Source of the DNA: Roridomyces roridus
Lineage: Eukaryota; Basidiomycota; Agaricomycetes; Agaricales; Mycenaceae
Assembly: GCA_029378245.1 (NCBI GenBank)
Contig: JARKIF010000368.1
Coordinates: forward strand, 1 to 24,269
Reading direction: 5' to 3'
Length of the DNA: 24,269 nucleotides
The notes beneath the pieces are model-generated. The model was not told the DNA's origin. It saw only the letters and a program-made list of their open reading frames with translations, and made no database searches. Of the stretch, positions 1-11,000 are shown piece after piece; positions within the stretch are counted from its first letter, which is position 1, and each line of letters begins with the position of its first letter. A program made the translations under genes and the position numbers.

Positions 1-752
1 GACCTACCCCGGGGAACCCCTCGAATTCGACGATAAACATGATCAATCAGTTCCTCGACTGGGTGCAGGAACAGCAGAACGTTTGGATCGTGTCGAACGA
101 GCAGCTGCTTGCCTGGGTCAAGAACCCTGTACCGATCTCGCAGCTTGACACTGTCGAGGCGCAAGTGCTCTACACCGCAAGTCGATGCATCGCAGAAGAT
201 ATGTAACGGGATACCGCAGAATGAGAATGGCCTGTTGTCGCATTGTCCGTTCTCAGACTTCCCGTTCTACACCTGCGTAGTGGCGTCCTTTTCTTTTCAC
301 CACAGATGATTGATAAACGGTTTTTTTAGTACGGATGCCCTAACGTCCAGCCCTCGCCCGACAACCCGAACCCAACTCAAGAAATCCCCGACGGGGAACA
401 GGCGCGCTTCCGTCTTCCCTCCAACTGCTCCACGCCAATTCTGGGACCCGATCGGCGGGAAATGTCTTTGCACCGGGTCGAGTTGTGCGTTTACGGATAC
501 TTCAAGGCCTATTGGCGTGCGTATTCTTTTGTTCCTTGTGCATGCAGACGTTGAATCCCCCGTAGGCTAACGGAGCCCAACCTCACTGGCGGTTGGCACG
601 GGCCCCAGTGACCCTTCAGGGAGTCCCTCGGCCGCATCGTACGTTCCCTTCAAGGGCGTGGCTTTTGCTCTGCTTCCGGCGCGTTGTATGCTACGCTCTT
701 TGGGGCCGTCGGCGCGCTGATTGGCGTCTTTGGCGTTGTTGGGATGATCTGA
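1..752 (+). pseudogene. Polysaccharide (chitin) deacetylase-like gene, 3' part, frameshifted
   Basis: This is the C-terminal part of a fungal chitin-deacetylase-like (CE4) protein; the catalytic NodB domain would lie to the left of the window. Recognisable pieces are WIVSNEQLLAWVKNPVP near 90-131, then a Cys-rich block with ICNGIP, HCPFSDFPFYTC, YGCPNVQPSPDNP, FWDPIGGKCLC and FTDTSRPIG, and a hydrophobic tail (GALYATLFGAVGALIG) resembling a GPI-anchor signal, ending in TGA at 750-752. I place introns at 277-329 and 517-565, which give sensible joins and lengths of 53 and 49 nt. The reading frame breaks at about 162, 437, 576, 593 and 660, most explained by one extra base in a short run (for example CCAATTC, GAGCCC, GGTTGG). 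This suggests a decaying gene, or poor sequence at a contig edge. The family call is from remembered motif resemblance, fairly sure; the intact upstream half is unseen. Confidence 0.7.
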
Positions 753-985
753 ATGTAGATGACGACGAACGGACTGTATCACGAACTCTCATGGACTACT
801 ACTACACCTCATATGCATTGCTCTCTACTTATTATATTCGAGTTTGAGACTTTTACTTCTACCTACGTACGCAGCGTTCATTCTTTTCGCTGTATTTCGG
901 TAGCTAGCACGCTACGGACCGGAGTATAATTATGGAGTGCGTTTGTGCTCGGATCCGGGATTATGTCAGGACTCAAAAAAGGAAA

Positions 986-1011
986 GATGGCGCATCATTT
1001 GTTGCGCCATC
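986..1011. repeat. Perfect 9-bp inverted repeat (hairpin)
   Basis: GATGGCGCA at 986-994 is followed after an 8-nt spacer by its exact reverse complement TGCGCCATC at 1003-1011. It lies downstream of the deacetylase gene. It could be a 3'-end structure or a protein-binding palindrome; nothing else marks its role. Confidence 0.6.
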
Positions 1012-1241
1012 AATGATTGTGATTTCAATCCTTGCTTCCTACACCCACACGACTGTCGAAACTGGCGCCCCGTCTTTCTGGGGCCTTGGGTGCTTTGACG
1101 CTACGTTTCGGATATTGAATCTGCTTCAACGATCCCTTCTCAGCTCGTTCCCCTCTTTCTTGAACTGTGGGGCTCAATGTTAACTCCGGAAATTTGGCTA
1201 CAATTCTGGTCCTGTGCTTCACCGGACGAAAGGAAAACGGA

Positions 1242-1310
1242 CCGTCTCCTTCGACTTCTCCGTCTCCTTCGACTTCTCCGTCTCCTTCGACTTCTCCGTC
1301 TCCGTCTTCT
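1242..1310. repeat. 18-bp minisatellite, three full units plus a partial
   Basis: The unit CCGTCTCCTTCGACTTCT repeats exactly at 1242-1259, 1260-1277 and 1278-1295, followed by a degenerate partial unit to 1310. Read on the plus strand it could encode Ser-Pro-Ser-Thr repeats, and a 74-codon frame runs through it, but no flanking evidence supports a gene. Confidence 0.85.
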
Positions 1311-1720
1311 TTGCGACACCTCAGCCTGGACTCTGGCCCGGCCGCCCCTAGGACAAAAAAGCTAACGGTCGAGCACGAATCACGATCATGACGCGGGCCA
1401 AAGAATATAATTCAAGGGCTAGAATAGTAGATGCCCTTAGACTGCTTCTTCTGTGCATCAGGCTCGGGAACTTTGAATTAAACTGGAAGCAAGATCATGG
1501 CTACTCTCCCCGCAAAAGGCCAAATTTCCAGTGACGCGTAAATGTCGCAGGCTCAGAAATCTGCCTTTTGCGCTCGATGCGGGGTGCTTATAAGACACTG
1601 GCAGATCTACCGCTGCACCGTCGTTATGCGCCCCCCCCTCCAAGATTATGGGTAATGCTCTGGCTGCGACCCTTGTGCCTGCAATTCTTCGGGGCTGACG
1701 GTCCGCAACAAGGCGCAATC

Positions 1721-1750
1721 GCAACAACTCACAACAACTCACAACAACTT
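1721..1750. repeat. 10-bp tandem repeat, three units
   Basis: Three consecutive decamers of the form (G/A)CAACAACT(C/T) fill 1721-1750. It is a simple short tandem repeat with no gene context. Confidence 0.75.
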
Positions 1751-2387
1751 CATTGTTCTCCCTCCGCGGTCGGTGTTAATCTCGAATCTTGATCTATATT
1801 TCAATGGCTATGTCTCGAATCACTCTCTGTATTCTAAAGAGTCTATATCGAGGCCTTTTTTTCCGCCGCTGCTGTACAGAACACCATCGAACAGTCTAGG
1901 AACCCAACTTCTTCACATGGAAGATCAACAGCAGGCAACCGCGCTTTCCCAGATCTCCATCTACGCAGAAGGTATCCCCAAATGAATTGAAGGATCGGAG
2001 AGCCCGATAAACCCACCGGGCCGCGACTGGTTCTGTAGCTTGGATAGCCCGATACTCTGCGCATTCCTGCGATGCACTACTGGCCTAGCGCTGGCTCATG
2101 TGCGCATCTCGTTCTCAGACTGAGAAGATGATCCAGGGTCAAGTATTGCCATATGGTGTCAGAATTTGCTCGATCCGCTGCCACTTGTGGGGGAACTTGC
2201 TGTATTAATTTAATGTGACTGCGACCGCGCCCGCCCTTAAATTGTCCTGCCACTCATTCTCTGCCTATTCATCTTCATGACCCTCAGCGGGAACTATGAT
2301 TATTGCGTTGGCCGATTCGAGCGGGCTTGAAGTTGCCTCGAAGATAACATTCTTGTATATCATCATGATATCGAAGGCTGCGGAGGA

Positions 2388-2423
2388 GGTAAGAGAGTGC
2401 CATCTGGTAAGAGAGTGCCATCT
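2388..2423. repeat. Exact tandem duplication of an 18-mer
   Basis: GGTAAGAGAGTGCCATCT occurs twice back to back (2388-2405 and 2406-2423) with no mismatch. Each copy contains a consensus-like 5' splice site (GGTAAGAG), so if this DNA is transcribed there are two competing donors. Confidence 0.85.
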
Positions 2424-3106
2424 CACATCCGTCGATGTTTCTAGTTTCTGATGCAAACCATAGAATGCTGCGGGATGTAGAACATCGATATTGGAGTGCC
2501 TGGCTTGATGCGACAGACCATGGCGACAAATGTGTTGTACGTGTCCGCAACTATTTCTCCCGCGGCCACACGGTTGCTGTGCTCGCAATTTCCAGTCCAG
2601 CAGCCATTCTTTGGGGGGGAAAATCCAGCACGCTCTCGCCACATTTGCGTCTTCGGAAGCAGGGCCTGATTCTCAGACCGGCGGTACTTGGGTTCGTATT
2701 TTTTTGTTTGTTTTTACACCAGTGTGTCTCTTGTTAATCTCGGCCGTTTTCATATGTAGGTGGCGCTATTCTCAGGATCACCGAGTCAGAATTCATGTGG
2801 TGAGTCGGGATCATTCCTTCTACAGCTGAGTTATGACCGACCTTCGTCTGAATGAATACTTCCGCCGACATTGTCTCGCCGTGGAATGGATAGTTGGAAA
2901 TGGAAACATACTCGAGTCACAGCTTCAGAGCGGAACGGGGCGGCACGAGGCACTACTACCCCCGCTTTGCACCGAGATAGAAGCTGTACTGGAGAGAGCC
3001 GATCAAAATCTCCCATACCCGCCACCACAGCCTATGGCCACTGGCGATATAAAGTGGGAACTGTTACCGGCCCCGCCACTCAACTCTCAACCCACCGTCT
3101 TACAGG

Positions 3107-5192
3107 ATGGGCAACTCCCTTGGTACGACTTTCGTGCCAGACTGGCAGATTGCTTGTGCAGCCAAGTTCAACTGCAACTCCTCCGGCCTCGTCGGCATAA
3201 ACGGCCAACCCACATTCCCTACTTGCCCCGCGGGTGCCAACATCTCGGACGACGTTTGGGGCATCACAGCTCAAGTTTGTCATGAAGCCTGCGGAATTGG
3301 TACAATCCGACAGGTCCGTTCTCTTTCAACGCGATCGACTTGGTGGCTTGACCCATTGCAGAGCATTGACTTCACCAATTCCGCGATCACCCTAACGACT
3401 TGGCTGTTGCCGTGGTTGGCTTTGATCGCTCAACTACCCTTTGAAGCCGAGGGCTGGATGAATCTCGTCAGCGGTTGTCTGGCCGTCGGAAGCCCGGCCC
3501 TGGCTACCTACTCCCTCGCTCTTACCGCCTTCAACCGCTGGTACATTTTCCGCGAATTTGGGAAACTCAGGGACCGGGTGCATAACTTTACGGAACACAG
3601 TCCGCACAGAAGTTATCTTTCGCAGAGACTCGCCAAGGTCTCTTTCATCCTCGTCGAAGTCCAGCAGTGTCCCATGCGTGCGAATCAAAGAGATGGGGAG
3701 CTCGCCGGGCTGCTCCTCATTGACGACCGGGCTCGCAAGAGCTTTTGGGATATTGCTTGGAAAGATCTTAAGAACACTCGGCGCGGTTTCGAGTACTCGT
3801 TTCTAGCACAAGGTGAGAGATGTTGTATTTCTTGGGTTGCTGCGCACCACTGACTAATTTTTCAGTTCTCATGGCGGCCTTGGCTTATTTGTTCGCTTTT
3901 GTCGGGGCTGTACATGAGTCGTTGGGCAGCCCTGAGGTCGGTTTCCAGTTTGCATCAAGTATGCTGTGGACTTGGATGTACGTTCTACATACTCATCTCA
4001 CTTGACAAATCTCGTTGAACTGAGTTTCACAGGTTTCCCGTTGTCTATGGGTGCGCGCTCTTATCTTCTTACACCTCTCCTTTTCTCATACGCCTTCAGG
4101 TATGTTCAAGTTGGATCCCAGGGCGACGCCGGGTCCATAGACGAAGCTTTGGCCCACAACAAGGCCATCCCTATGCGCGACCGAGACGACTTCATGCATC
4201 AGATGGGTCTGCGTCCGACTGCAGAATTTCCTCTGACACACCGTGTTGCACGCCGCATTGGATGGGACGAGCCCACCACCAGCGAAGTCGAGCAAGGCAT
4301 TCGCAATCGAAATAGACTCTCCAGATCCCGTCCAGGAGAACCCCAGGACACCACAGTTCCTTCATCCGATCGCCCCCGTCTCACCGTGTTGGGTTTCGAC
4401 ATTCGAGGAGACGAACGAAGGGAAGGACCCATCTTCAATTACGGTCGGATTTTCACTTGGTTCGCGTTCAGCAACCACGTGTACCGCGTCTTCGACAACG
4501 CGATCAGGAAGTTGGAACAGCACCATGACAAGCCCCTCCCTTCGACCCCCGAGGAGGCTGCTGCGCTCTGCGATTTTCAAATCGACGAAGACCTCAAGGC
4601 GTTCGAGGGATGGAACGAGATCACCGCGGCGCCAGCCACACCAGTCAAAAATATCCTCGGCGCCGCCTTGATTGCGATATTCCTCCAATGGGGAACTACT
4701 GGTGCTGCAATGTTTCTCGCATACCGAACGCCTCCGGTCGGCCTCGGCTGTCGTTCAGGCAGCTACCTCCTTTATGGAACGGCTGCAACCGTTTCGTGGC
4801 TTCTACTCGTCTTCGCCCAACTCGCGTCGCACTGTTACATGCATCGCCTCGAGCGCAAAAAAAGAAACATCGCCTCGAGTCTACTCGGCGCCCTAGCCGT
4901 TTTCCTCCGCCTCACCGGCAAATTGCTGGCAATCTGCAACGCCGGTTGGATCATCGCGTCAAACGTCTTGGAGGATATAGGCGCGTTCGAAATGTGTTGG
5001 TGTCAGACAAATGGGTTGTCAATGGCTCGCACCGGGTGGGCGCCGGTTTTCAAGACAGAGTCGGAACTTGCGAATGCTGCCGAGGCGGTTTGGATTGGGG
5101 CATTTGTGTGGAGTATTACGGTGTGTGCGGTGACGATGGCGTTCTTTATGTATCCGGGGGACAAGGGCAAATGTGATGTTCCGGAGAGTTGA
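3107..5192 (+). CDS. Gene A: uncharacterised multi-pass membrane protein, 626 aa
   Basis: Five exons: 3107-3313, 3362-3812, 3866-3977, 4033-4050 and 4100-5192. They sum to 1881 nt with an intact frame and TGA at 5190-5192. The start at MGNSLGTTFVPDW is chosen because the paralogue at 15609 begins with the same words. About eight hydrophobic segments are visible: after SIDFTNS, after GWMNLVSG, VLMAALAYLFAFVG, around WTWMFPVVYG, ILGAALIAIFLQWG, SYLLYGTAATVSWLLLV, LGALAVFLRLTGKLLAIC, and WIGAFVWSITVCAVTMAF near the C terminus. Between segments 4 and 5 lies a long, charged, probably soluble loop of about 230 residues. Cys-rich patches at the N terminus (KFNC, CPAG, VCHEAC) suggest a disulfide-bonded extracytoplasmic region. 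The block QWGTTGAA followed by PPVGLGCRSGSYLLYG is the part best conserved in the paralogue. Exon 4 is only 18 nt. I know no function; transporter or receptor roles are speculation. Confidence 0.85.
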
Positions 5193-5384
5193 GTAAGTTG
5201 TTATACCCAATGATTGCATTTTCCACAGACAGTCTTAGAATATACCGGGCCCGAAAAAAAAATGGAACCACCAGCCATCGTTGATACTTTTACATGTGTA
5301 CATCTCAAGCATCTCTTCCAATTGTAGCTGGAAAAGATTGGTTCAGCCAAGCTTGTTCTCACGCGGCCCTCAAAAAAAGTGACA

Positions 5385-5647
5385 GAAACTTTTCGGAACA
5401 ATTCTCCGAATGCTGGTCGTTGGTCGTTTCCCGTTCAAAGAAAAAATTAAATAACGAAAGAAAAACAACCGTGGGGGGTTGAGAACGTGGACTGATGGCA
5501 CGACTATCCCAACCCCTGGAGACGAGCCAGCCGAAGGCCCCGCCGGTGTCACAGCCATCCTTGCTTCCCGCGAGATTCGAACGCTTGACCAATCAAATCT
5601 CGACGCTCGTCAGCCAGTGATCAAACCGTTGAGCTAAGGAACCGGCT
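5385..5647 (-). mobile_element. tRNA-derived SINE-like element, copy 1
   Basis: Read on the minus strand the element starts near 5647 with GGTTCCTTAGCTCAACGG, which contains an RNA polymerase III A-box-like TTAGCTCAACGG. About 40 nt later comes a B-box-like GCGTTCGAATCTCG at 5584-5571. A 150-190-nt body follows, ending in a T-rich tail near 5385. A second copy in opposite orientation lies at 14209-14455, and the body is closely similar (for example CACCGGCGGGGCCTTCGGC). The tRNA-like head with an unrelated body is the usual plan of a fungal SINE. The two copies here may descend from one insertion duplicated with its surroundings, so mobility is not proven by this window. Confidence 0.6.
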
Positions 5648-5858
5648 ATTAGGATCGTGATGACCCTCCTTTTATGGCGCTCCTTTCGTGGCTAATACAA
5701 GTGAGCAGGAGCCTGCCCCATTGGGTTTGCGATTTGTGATGGAATACTTACGCGATGACATTTGATGGAAGTTCCTCGCGTCCCTTGCTTTCCCCTTCCA
5801 CCACCGTCTTCCCACTTTCCATCTTCACCACGCGCTACCTCACCCATTCGAAGGCACG

Positions 5859-7621
5859 ATGCCCGATCACGAAGTGAAGATCATCAGAGACATGCAGGAA
5901 CGCGTCGAGAGCCCATACTGCAGTGTCAATTTGCCACCACTGAGCCTCACTGAGCTCATCGGCGTGGAGCAGAGCCAGGGCGCCTGTGGATGAGATACGG
6001 CATGGGCTCGAGGTGCAAGGTTCTTGCCTCGCGATTACACCAGCGAGACCTTGCTAATGCACGGCCGGTGGCAGGGAGGAACGAGGTCAGGCATGCGTTT
6101 GGTCGGGCCTTTTTCAAAGCTCACGGCGACCTCTCGGATGGATGCAAGGCGGGATTATATGGGGTAAGTTCTCCTGTTCAACCTCTCATTCTTGGCGCGT
6201 TCATATCGTCCTGAAGACTATGGAGAATTGCGGTTTATCGGAACATGTTATCGGTCCCCTCATGCGCAAGATCGGCAGCTCTGAACTCCGACCAAATCTC
6301 CCCGCCAATTACGCCGTTGCTTCGACATTCTACATACTCATGGGCGCGTTGGCCGAGGATCCAGATGGTCTCGCGATGCTCCAAGAGTTCATCATCGACC
6401 TGTTCCTGCCCTTGATAGAGGTGGGCATGCAAACGTACGATGAGCAGTAAGCATCCTCTTTTACTCGTCGTTTACTTTGCTAATCGTTTCCCTGCGTAGC
6501 GGGCCATCCAAGAAGGCGAAAGTGAGCGGTGGGCAGAGTCGACGTTCGTTGCTTGGCACTGGTCATGCTTTTTGCTCACTGTTTCCACAGAGCTCACGCT
6601 GCTTCAAAACATCTACGCCTACGAGTCAGCCATTGGCAAGGTGCAAGCAGGTCCTTCCTCGACAGGCGTATATGTGGACCACACGGTCGAGGAGGAGCAA
6701 ACGCGTTTTGACACGGAGCACGAAATCCAACCATCTGCGGTGCGTCTCGGGCTATATGACTTCTCTCGATGTTGCTCACATCGTATTTAGTGTGACCCTT
6801 CTATGGCACCATTGAACAATTCTTCTGTATCTGGCTCGTTCCCGCCCGTGTGTTGATAACTCCTCCTTCAAGTTATGTCTGTGGACTAATGGTTGTCCCC
6901 AAGGCGGCCTCTACATCCCAAGTCCATTCGGCTCGTGCGCCAAATTCAACTGTGCGCACGCCCCGGGTTAATCGTGATGGTATGCTCCGTCAACGTCCTC
7001 ATCATCCAATGCTGACCCACATAAACAGTGACACCGCGCCAACCTCCAGACCTCGTCTTTACGCCTATAGAATTCACTCCCGTTTCTGGTTCTAGATCAT
7101 CGCTACCAGACATAGAGTTCACGCCACGTTCGGAGAGTGTTGTGTCTGGGATGTCCTCCATGTCGTTTGGTTATAATTACGCGAGTCCGAGGGCCCCCCG
7201 CCGAGGCCGACAAGTAGTATTGAGCCCTCTAGAGTTCACCCCGATCGCAGCCAGCGAAATTGATTCCGACTCGGAGGCGGCTCCCCTACCGGAAATGGAG
7301 TTCACTCCATGTTCGGTGAGCACTGTTTCGGATGTATCGTCGGTGGGGAAGCTGGGACTTCAAGGCCGACTTTTTTTTTTCATTTGGGTGGCCATGGAGT
7401 GCGTATTAACTTTATTTCTTTCATATTCGATCTGTGATTCTGACTTGACTGCATGTAGGCGGGGTTCTATGGTGATTTTACTGCTGCGAATAACGGTACG
7501 TACAGCTCATCTCACCCTCAACTCGAGCGGTCTGTTCATTTATGCAGGCGGATTGGCTTCCCCTGTGACTCTTGTGCCAGCAGTAGGACCGATGAGTTCG
7601 CGAAAACGGCGTCGGCCTTAG
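5859..7621 (+). CDS. Gene B: uncharacterised protein with EFTP repeats, 390 aa
   Basis: Ten exons: 5859-5922, 5973-6163, 6217-6446, 6500-6528, 6591-6739, 6791-6826, 6904-6979, 7029-7315, 7459-7495 and 7548-7621 (1173 nt, stop TAG). No domain is recognised. The N-terminal half, with blocks HAFGRAFFKAH, FYILMGALAEDPDG and FLPLIEVGM, is shared with gene C on the minus strand near 22 kb, including five intron phases, which supports the exon model. The C-terminal third is low-complexity and Ser/Pro-rich, with FTP at about residues 269, 274, 289, 328 and 350, four of them preceded by [ILM]E. The protein ends in SSRKRRRP, a possible nuclear localisation signal. The intron placed at 7316-7458 is long (143 nt) and contains a T10 run; a small exon inside it would be in frame only with nine T. 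I infer a soluble, possibly nuclear protein; function unknown. Confidence 0.7.
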
Positions 7622-8001
7622 CTCGAGTCCCCATCTCTCGTGCATTGTCTCTGGATTTCATCGTCGTGACCATTCTTTATTCGTTTTATTAGCGTGGATT
7701 TGTACATTCTAGATGTGTTCAAGTGGTGTAGCATACCGTATCCAATTTCTCTTTGTATTGCGCACTCTCAGAATGAAACTTCAAATTTCGAGAGTGGGAT
7801 TTGGCTTCTGCTACGCAACATTAAAAAGAGTTCATCGAAGCCGGAAACGCTCGTTTGTGAGTGCAGGACGCGTTGAGTTCAAGAGATTTCGGAGGAAGGA
7901 GGAGCTGGTCGGAACTGGTCGGCCGACTCGGAGTTCCAAATTTGGCGATCCGCTCTCTTCTCCACTTACCTCAACATCCGACTCGCTTGCAGCTATACAC
8001 C

Positions 8002-11000
8002 ATGGGTCAGTGCCTCTTTTACCGCCTTTGCTCCTTTTCTGACCTTTCAACCCAGGCATCCCCAAGGTTCGGAATCCATTATCGAGTGTGTGGGCCTCAG
8101 TGACGCGCGTCCCGTTGCCAGTTCTTTCGTTACATTTCGTGCGTTTTCCTGGCCTCTGAATACAAAGCCTGGGTGCTAATTCTTACCAGCGAACGCTACC
8201 CCTTAACCTCCCAACTCATCACTGAGAACAAGATCCCAGAGTTCGGTACGATTGCGTGGCTCGGTCCGTCGTCATTCTGACTTGTCCTCAGACAACCTGT
8301 ATCTCGACTTTAATGGGATCATACACAACTGTACGCTTCTCTCTAACTCCCAGGCGGACTTCTCATCGTTTTTCAGGCTCACATCCCAACGACGAGGACG
8401 CCCATTTTCGCTTATCGGAGGAACAAATATTCACTTCAATATTCGCCTATGTCGACCATCTCTTTGGGAAAATCAAGCCCAAGAAGCTCTTTTTCATGGC
8501 CGTCGACGGTGTGGCACCACGGGCCAAGATGAATCAGCAACGGAGTCGTCGTTTCCGGTCGGCAAAGGAGGCAAAGGAGATTCGTGAAAAGGCGGAGGCC
8601 AAGGGCGAGACGCTGCCAGAGGAGAAGGCGTTTGACAGCAACTGCATAACACCCGGTACGCCCTTCATGGCCCGCCTATCCGCGCAGCTGCGGTACTTTA
8701 TCAACAAGAAGATTACGGAGGACTCGAATTGGCGTGACGTCGAGGTCGTCTTGTCCGGGCACGAAGTCCCAGGCGAGGGCGAGCACAAGATCATGGAGTA
8801 CATCCGGCTCTCCCGCGCGCAGCCCGACTACAACCCCAATGTCCGGCACTGTCTCTACGGACTCGACGCGGACCTTATCATGCTCGGTCTGCTCAGCCAC
8901 GACCCCCACTTTTGCCTCCTCCGGGAGGAGGTCAAGTTTGGGCCCGCCTCGCGCAAGAAGGGCAACACCTCCCTCGAGTCAGCCAACTTTTACCTCCTCC
9001 ACCTCTGCCTCATGCGCGAGTACCTCGACCTCGAATTCCGCGACATCGAGCCCGTGCTCGGCTTCGAGTACAGCCTCGAGCGCGTTATCGACGACTTTAT
9101 CCTCCTCGCTGTCTTTGTCGGCAACGATTTTTTGCCCAACTTGCCGGATTTGCATATCCACGAGAATGGGCTCGAGCGGTTGTTTGACGTGTACAAGAAG
9201 GTGCTGCCCGGACTGGACGGGTATATCAACGAGAGCGGGACGATCAATCTGCGGAGGCTGCAGGTCGTGCTCGACGAGATGGCGGCGTGGGAGCAGGAGG
9301 TGTTTGAGAAGGAGTATGCGGATTTGAATTGGTACAAAGGGAAGCAGGTGAAGCATATGAAGGAGATGGAGATGGGGCGGAAGCGGTCCAAGCTGGGTAC
9401 GTGGTCACCCTCATCCTTCTTTACCGCGCTGACTGGCTACAGTGCTCACACAACCGCAGCGGGTGATATTCGACAAGGTCAAGGCCTTTGTCATGGAGAA
9501 CAGGAACGAAAGCAAGAGGAGTACGGCGAAGCTGACGATGCGGAACGAGTTTGCGGCGAGGGAACGCAAATTTATTGGGACTTTGGCGGAGGAGCTGCAT
9601 CTTGGGATCAGGTGGGACGAGTTTGACGAGGAGGACAGGAGTCTGGTTACGTGGCGGTTTCCTGGGGCGCTTATGGATGAGGAGGGCGATAGCGGGCAGC
9701 AAAATGGCCATCAGGAGGACGAAGGGGAGTGGGAAGATGTGGATGAAGACGAAGAGGATGACGAGGAGGGTCGCGAGGCGGTTGAGCGCATTCTGAAAAA
9801 GTACGAAAAGGCGCACGTGGCGGATGACGACGAGGATGGCGGGTTTGATGCACGGCATGAGCGGTCCGTGAAGGAGAAGATGGATGAGTGGAAGCGGGGA
9901 TATTACCAGGTACGCAAGCTCATTCTGCTCTCGAGAACGAACGGTTCCACTGACCAGTTTTCCAGGGGAAGCTCGAGTTTTCGTATGACGACCCAGAGGA
10001 GATGGGGGCTCTCGCATATAGATATGTGGAGGGCCTCCAGTGGGTGATGCATTACTACTACAGTGGCGTCGCTTCGTGGGGGTGGTTCTACAATTACCAC
10101 TACGCGCCACGGATATCGGGTGGGTCTTGCACTCTTGTTAACTCGGGCCAGCCCTGACGTTGCTGCCTCCAGATTTGCGTGGGGTGGACCAGATGGAGTT
10201 TAATTTTACGCTGGGGCGGCCATTCAGGCCGTTCGAGCAGCTCATGGGAGTGTTGCCCGTCGCCAGCAAGGATCATATTCCCGTGGCGTATCAGGTGAGA
10301 AGGACCCGAGTCTTTGTTGCATGTCTGACGGTTACTACTCCAGGAATTGATGTACAAAGCGAGCTCCCCGATCCTTGACTTTTATCCTCTGGAATTTGAG
10401 CAAGATCTCAACGGAAAGAGGCAAGATTGGGAAGCGATTGTAAAGATTCCGTTCATCGACCAGGAGCGGTTGTTGTCGGCAATGGAATGTAAGATATCCG
10501 TTACCTTCTCCTTGGCTCACTGACTCACGGTTTCCCGCAGCAAAGGAGGAACGTCTGACACCGGAGGAAAAGCAGAGGAACAGCTTTGGCACCAGTACCA
10601 GATTTATCTTCAGTCATGGCGAGCCCAAGGAGTACCCTTCGTCGCTCCCCGGCTTCTTCCCACCGTTGTACCAGTGCAGGTGTATCATGGAGCCCTTTGA
10701 CCTACCCACTCTCGACGGCCTCCATCTTGTCGAGGGCTTGCGGACCGGAGTCCTCCTTGGCGCGGAGGCGCTCGCGGGTTTCCCTTCCCTCAATACCCTA
10801 CCTCACAACGCCCTGCTCGGCTTCCACGGCGTCAACGTGCATGGGTCGGAGAGCCGCAACAAATCGATGGTCGTGCACATTCAGAACCCGTACGATAACA
10901 AGAAGCCGCAGGATATAGCGCGCGATATGGTCGGGCAGCGGACGTTTATTGGCTGGCCGTTCTTGCAGGAGGGTTTGGTTGTCGCGGTGTCGGATTCGTT

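Larger units (their letters stand above)
753..3106. other. Gene-poor stretch between the deacetylase tail and gene A
   Basis: I recognise no gene here. It holds several short repeats, listed separately, and the promoter side of gene A. Open frames of 60-125 codons exist on both strands, but none joins across plausible introns into a recognisable protein. One weak candidate is a stop-free plus-strand stretch at about 2640-2697 that could be spliced over 2698-2758 (gt to tag), but I cannot name a product. Confidence 0.5.
5385..7820. repeat. Left arm of a large inverted duplication around XRN1
   Basis: This segment (SINE copy 1, gene B and its 3' flank) matches, in reverse complement, 13535-14455. 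Matching blocks are SINE to SINE, 5641-5765 to about 14045-14210, 6698-7060 to about 13684-14038, and 7672-7820 to about 13535-13683. Between these blocks the right copy lacks about 5766-6697 and 7061-7671. The left arm carries the complete version. Confidence 0.8.

Noticed and set aside
2265..2642. 125-codon minus-strand frame
   Set aside because: It contains the 18-mer tandem repeat out of any motif context, has no recognisable domain and no splice partners.
5359..5592. 77-codon minus-strand frame in the SINE, with a similar peptide at 14232-14471
   Set aside because: The similarity follows from nucleotide identity of the repeated element; the Pol III boxes and tRNA-like head explain it better than a protein.
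9421..10110. Long minus-strand frames opposite XRN1
   Set aside because: They are antisense shadows of XRN1 coding exons caused by its codon usage; the plus-strand gene explains the region fully.
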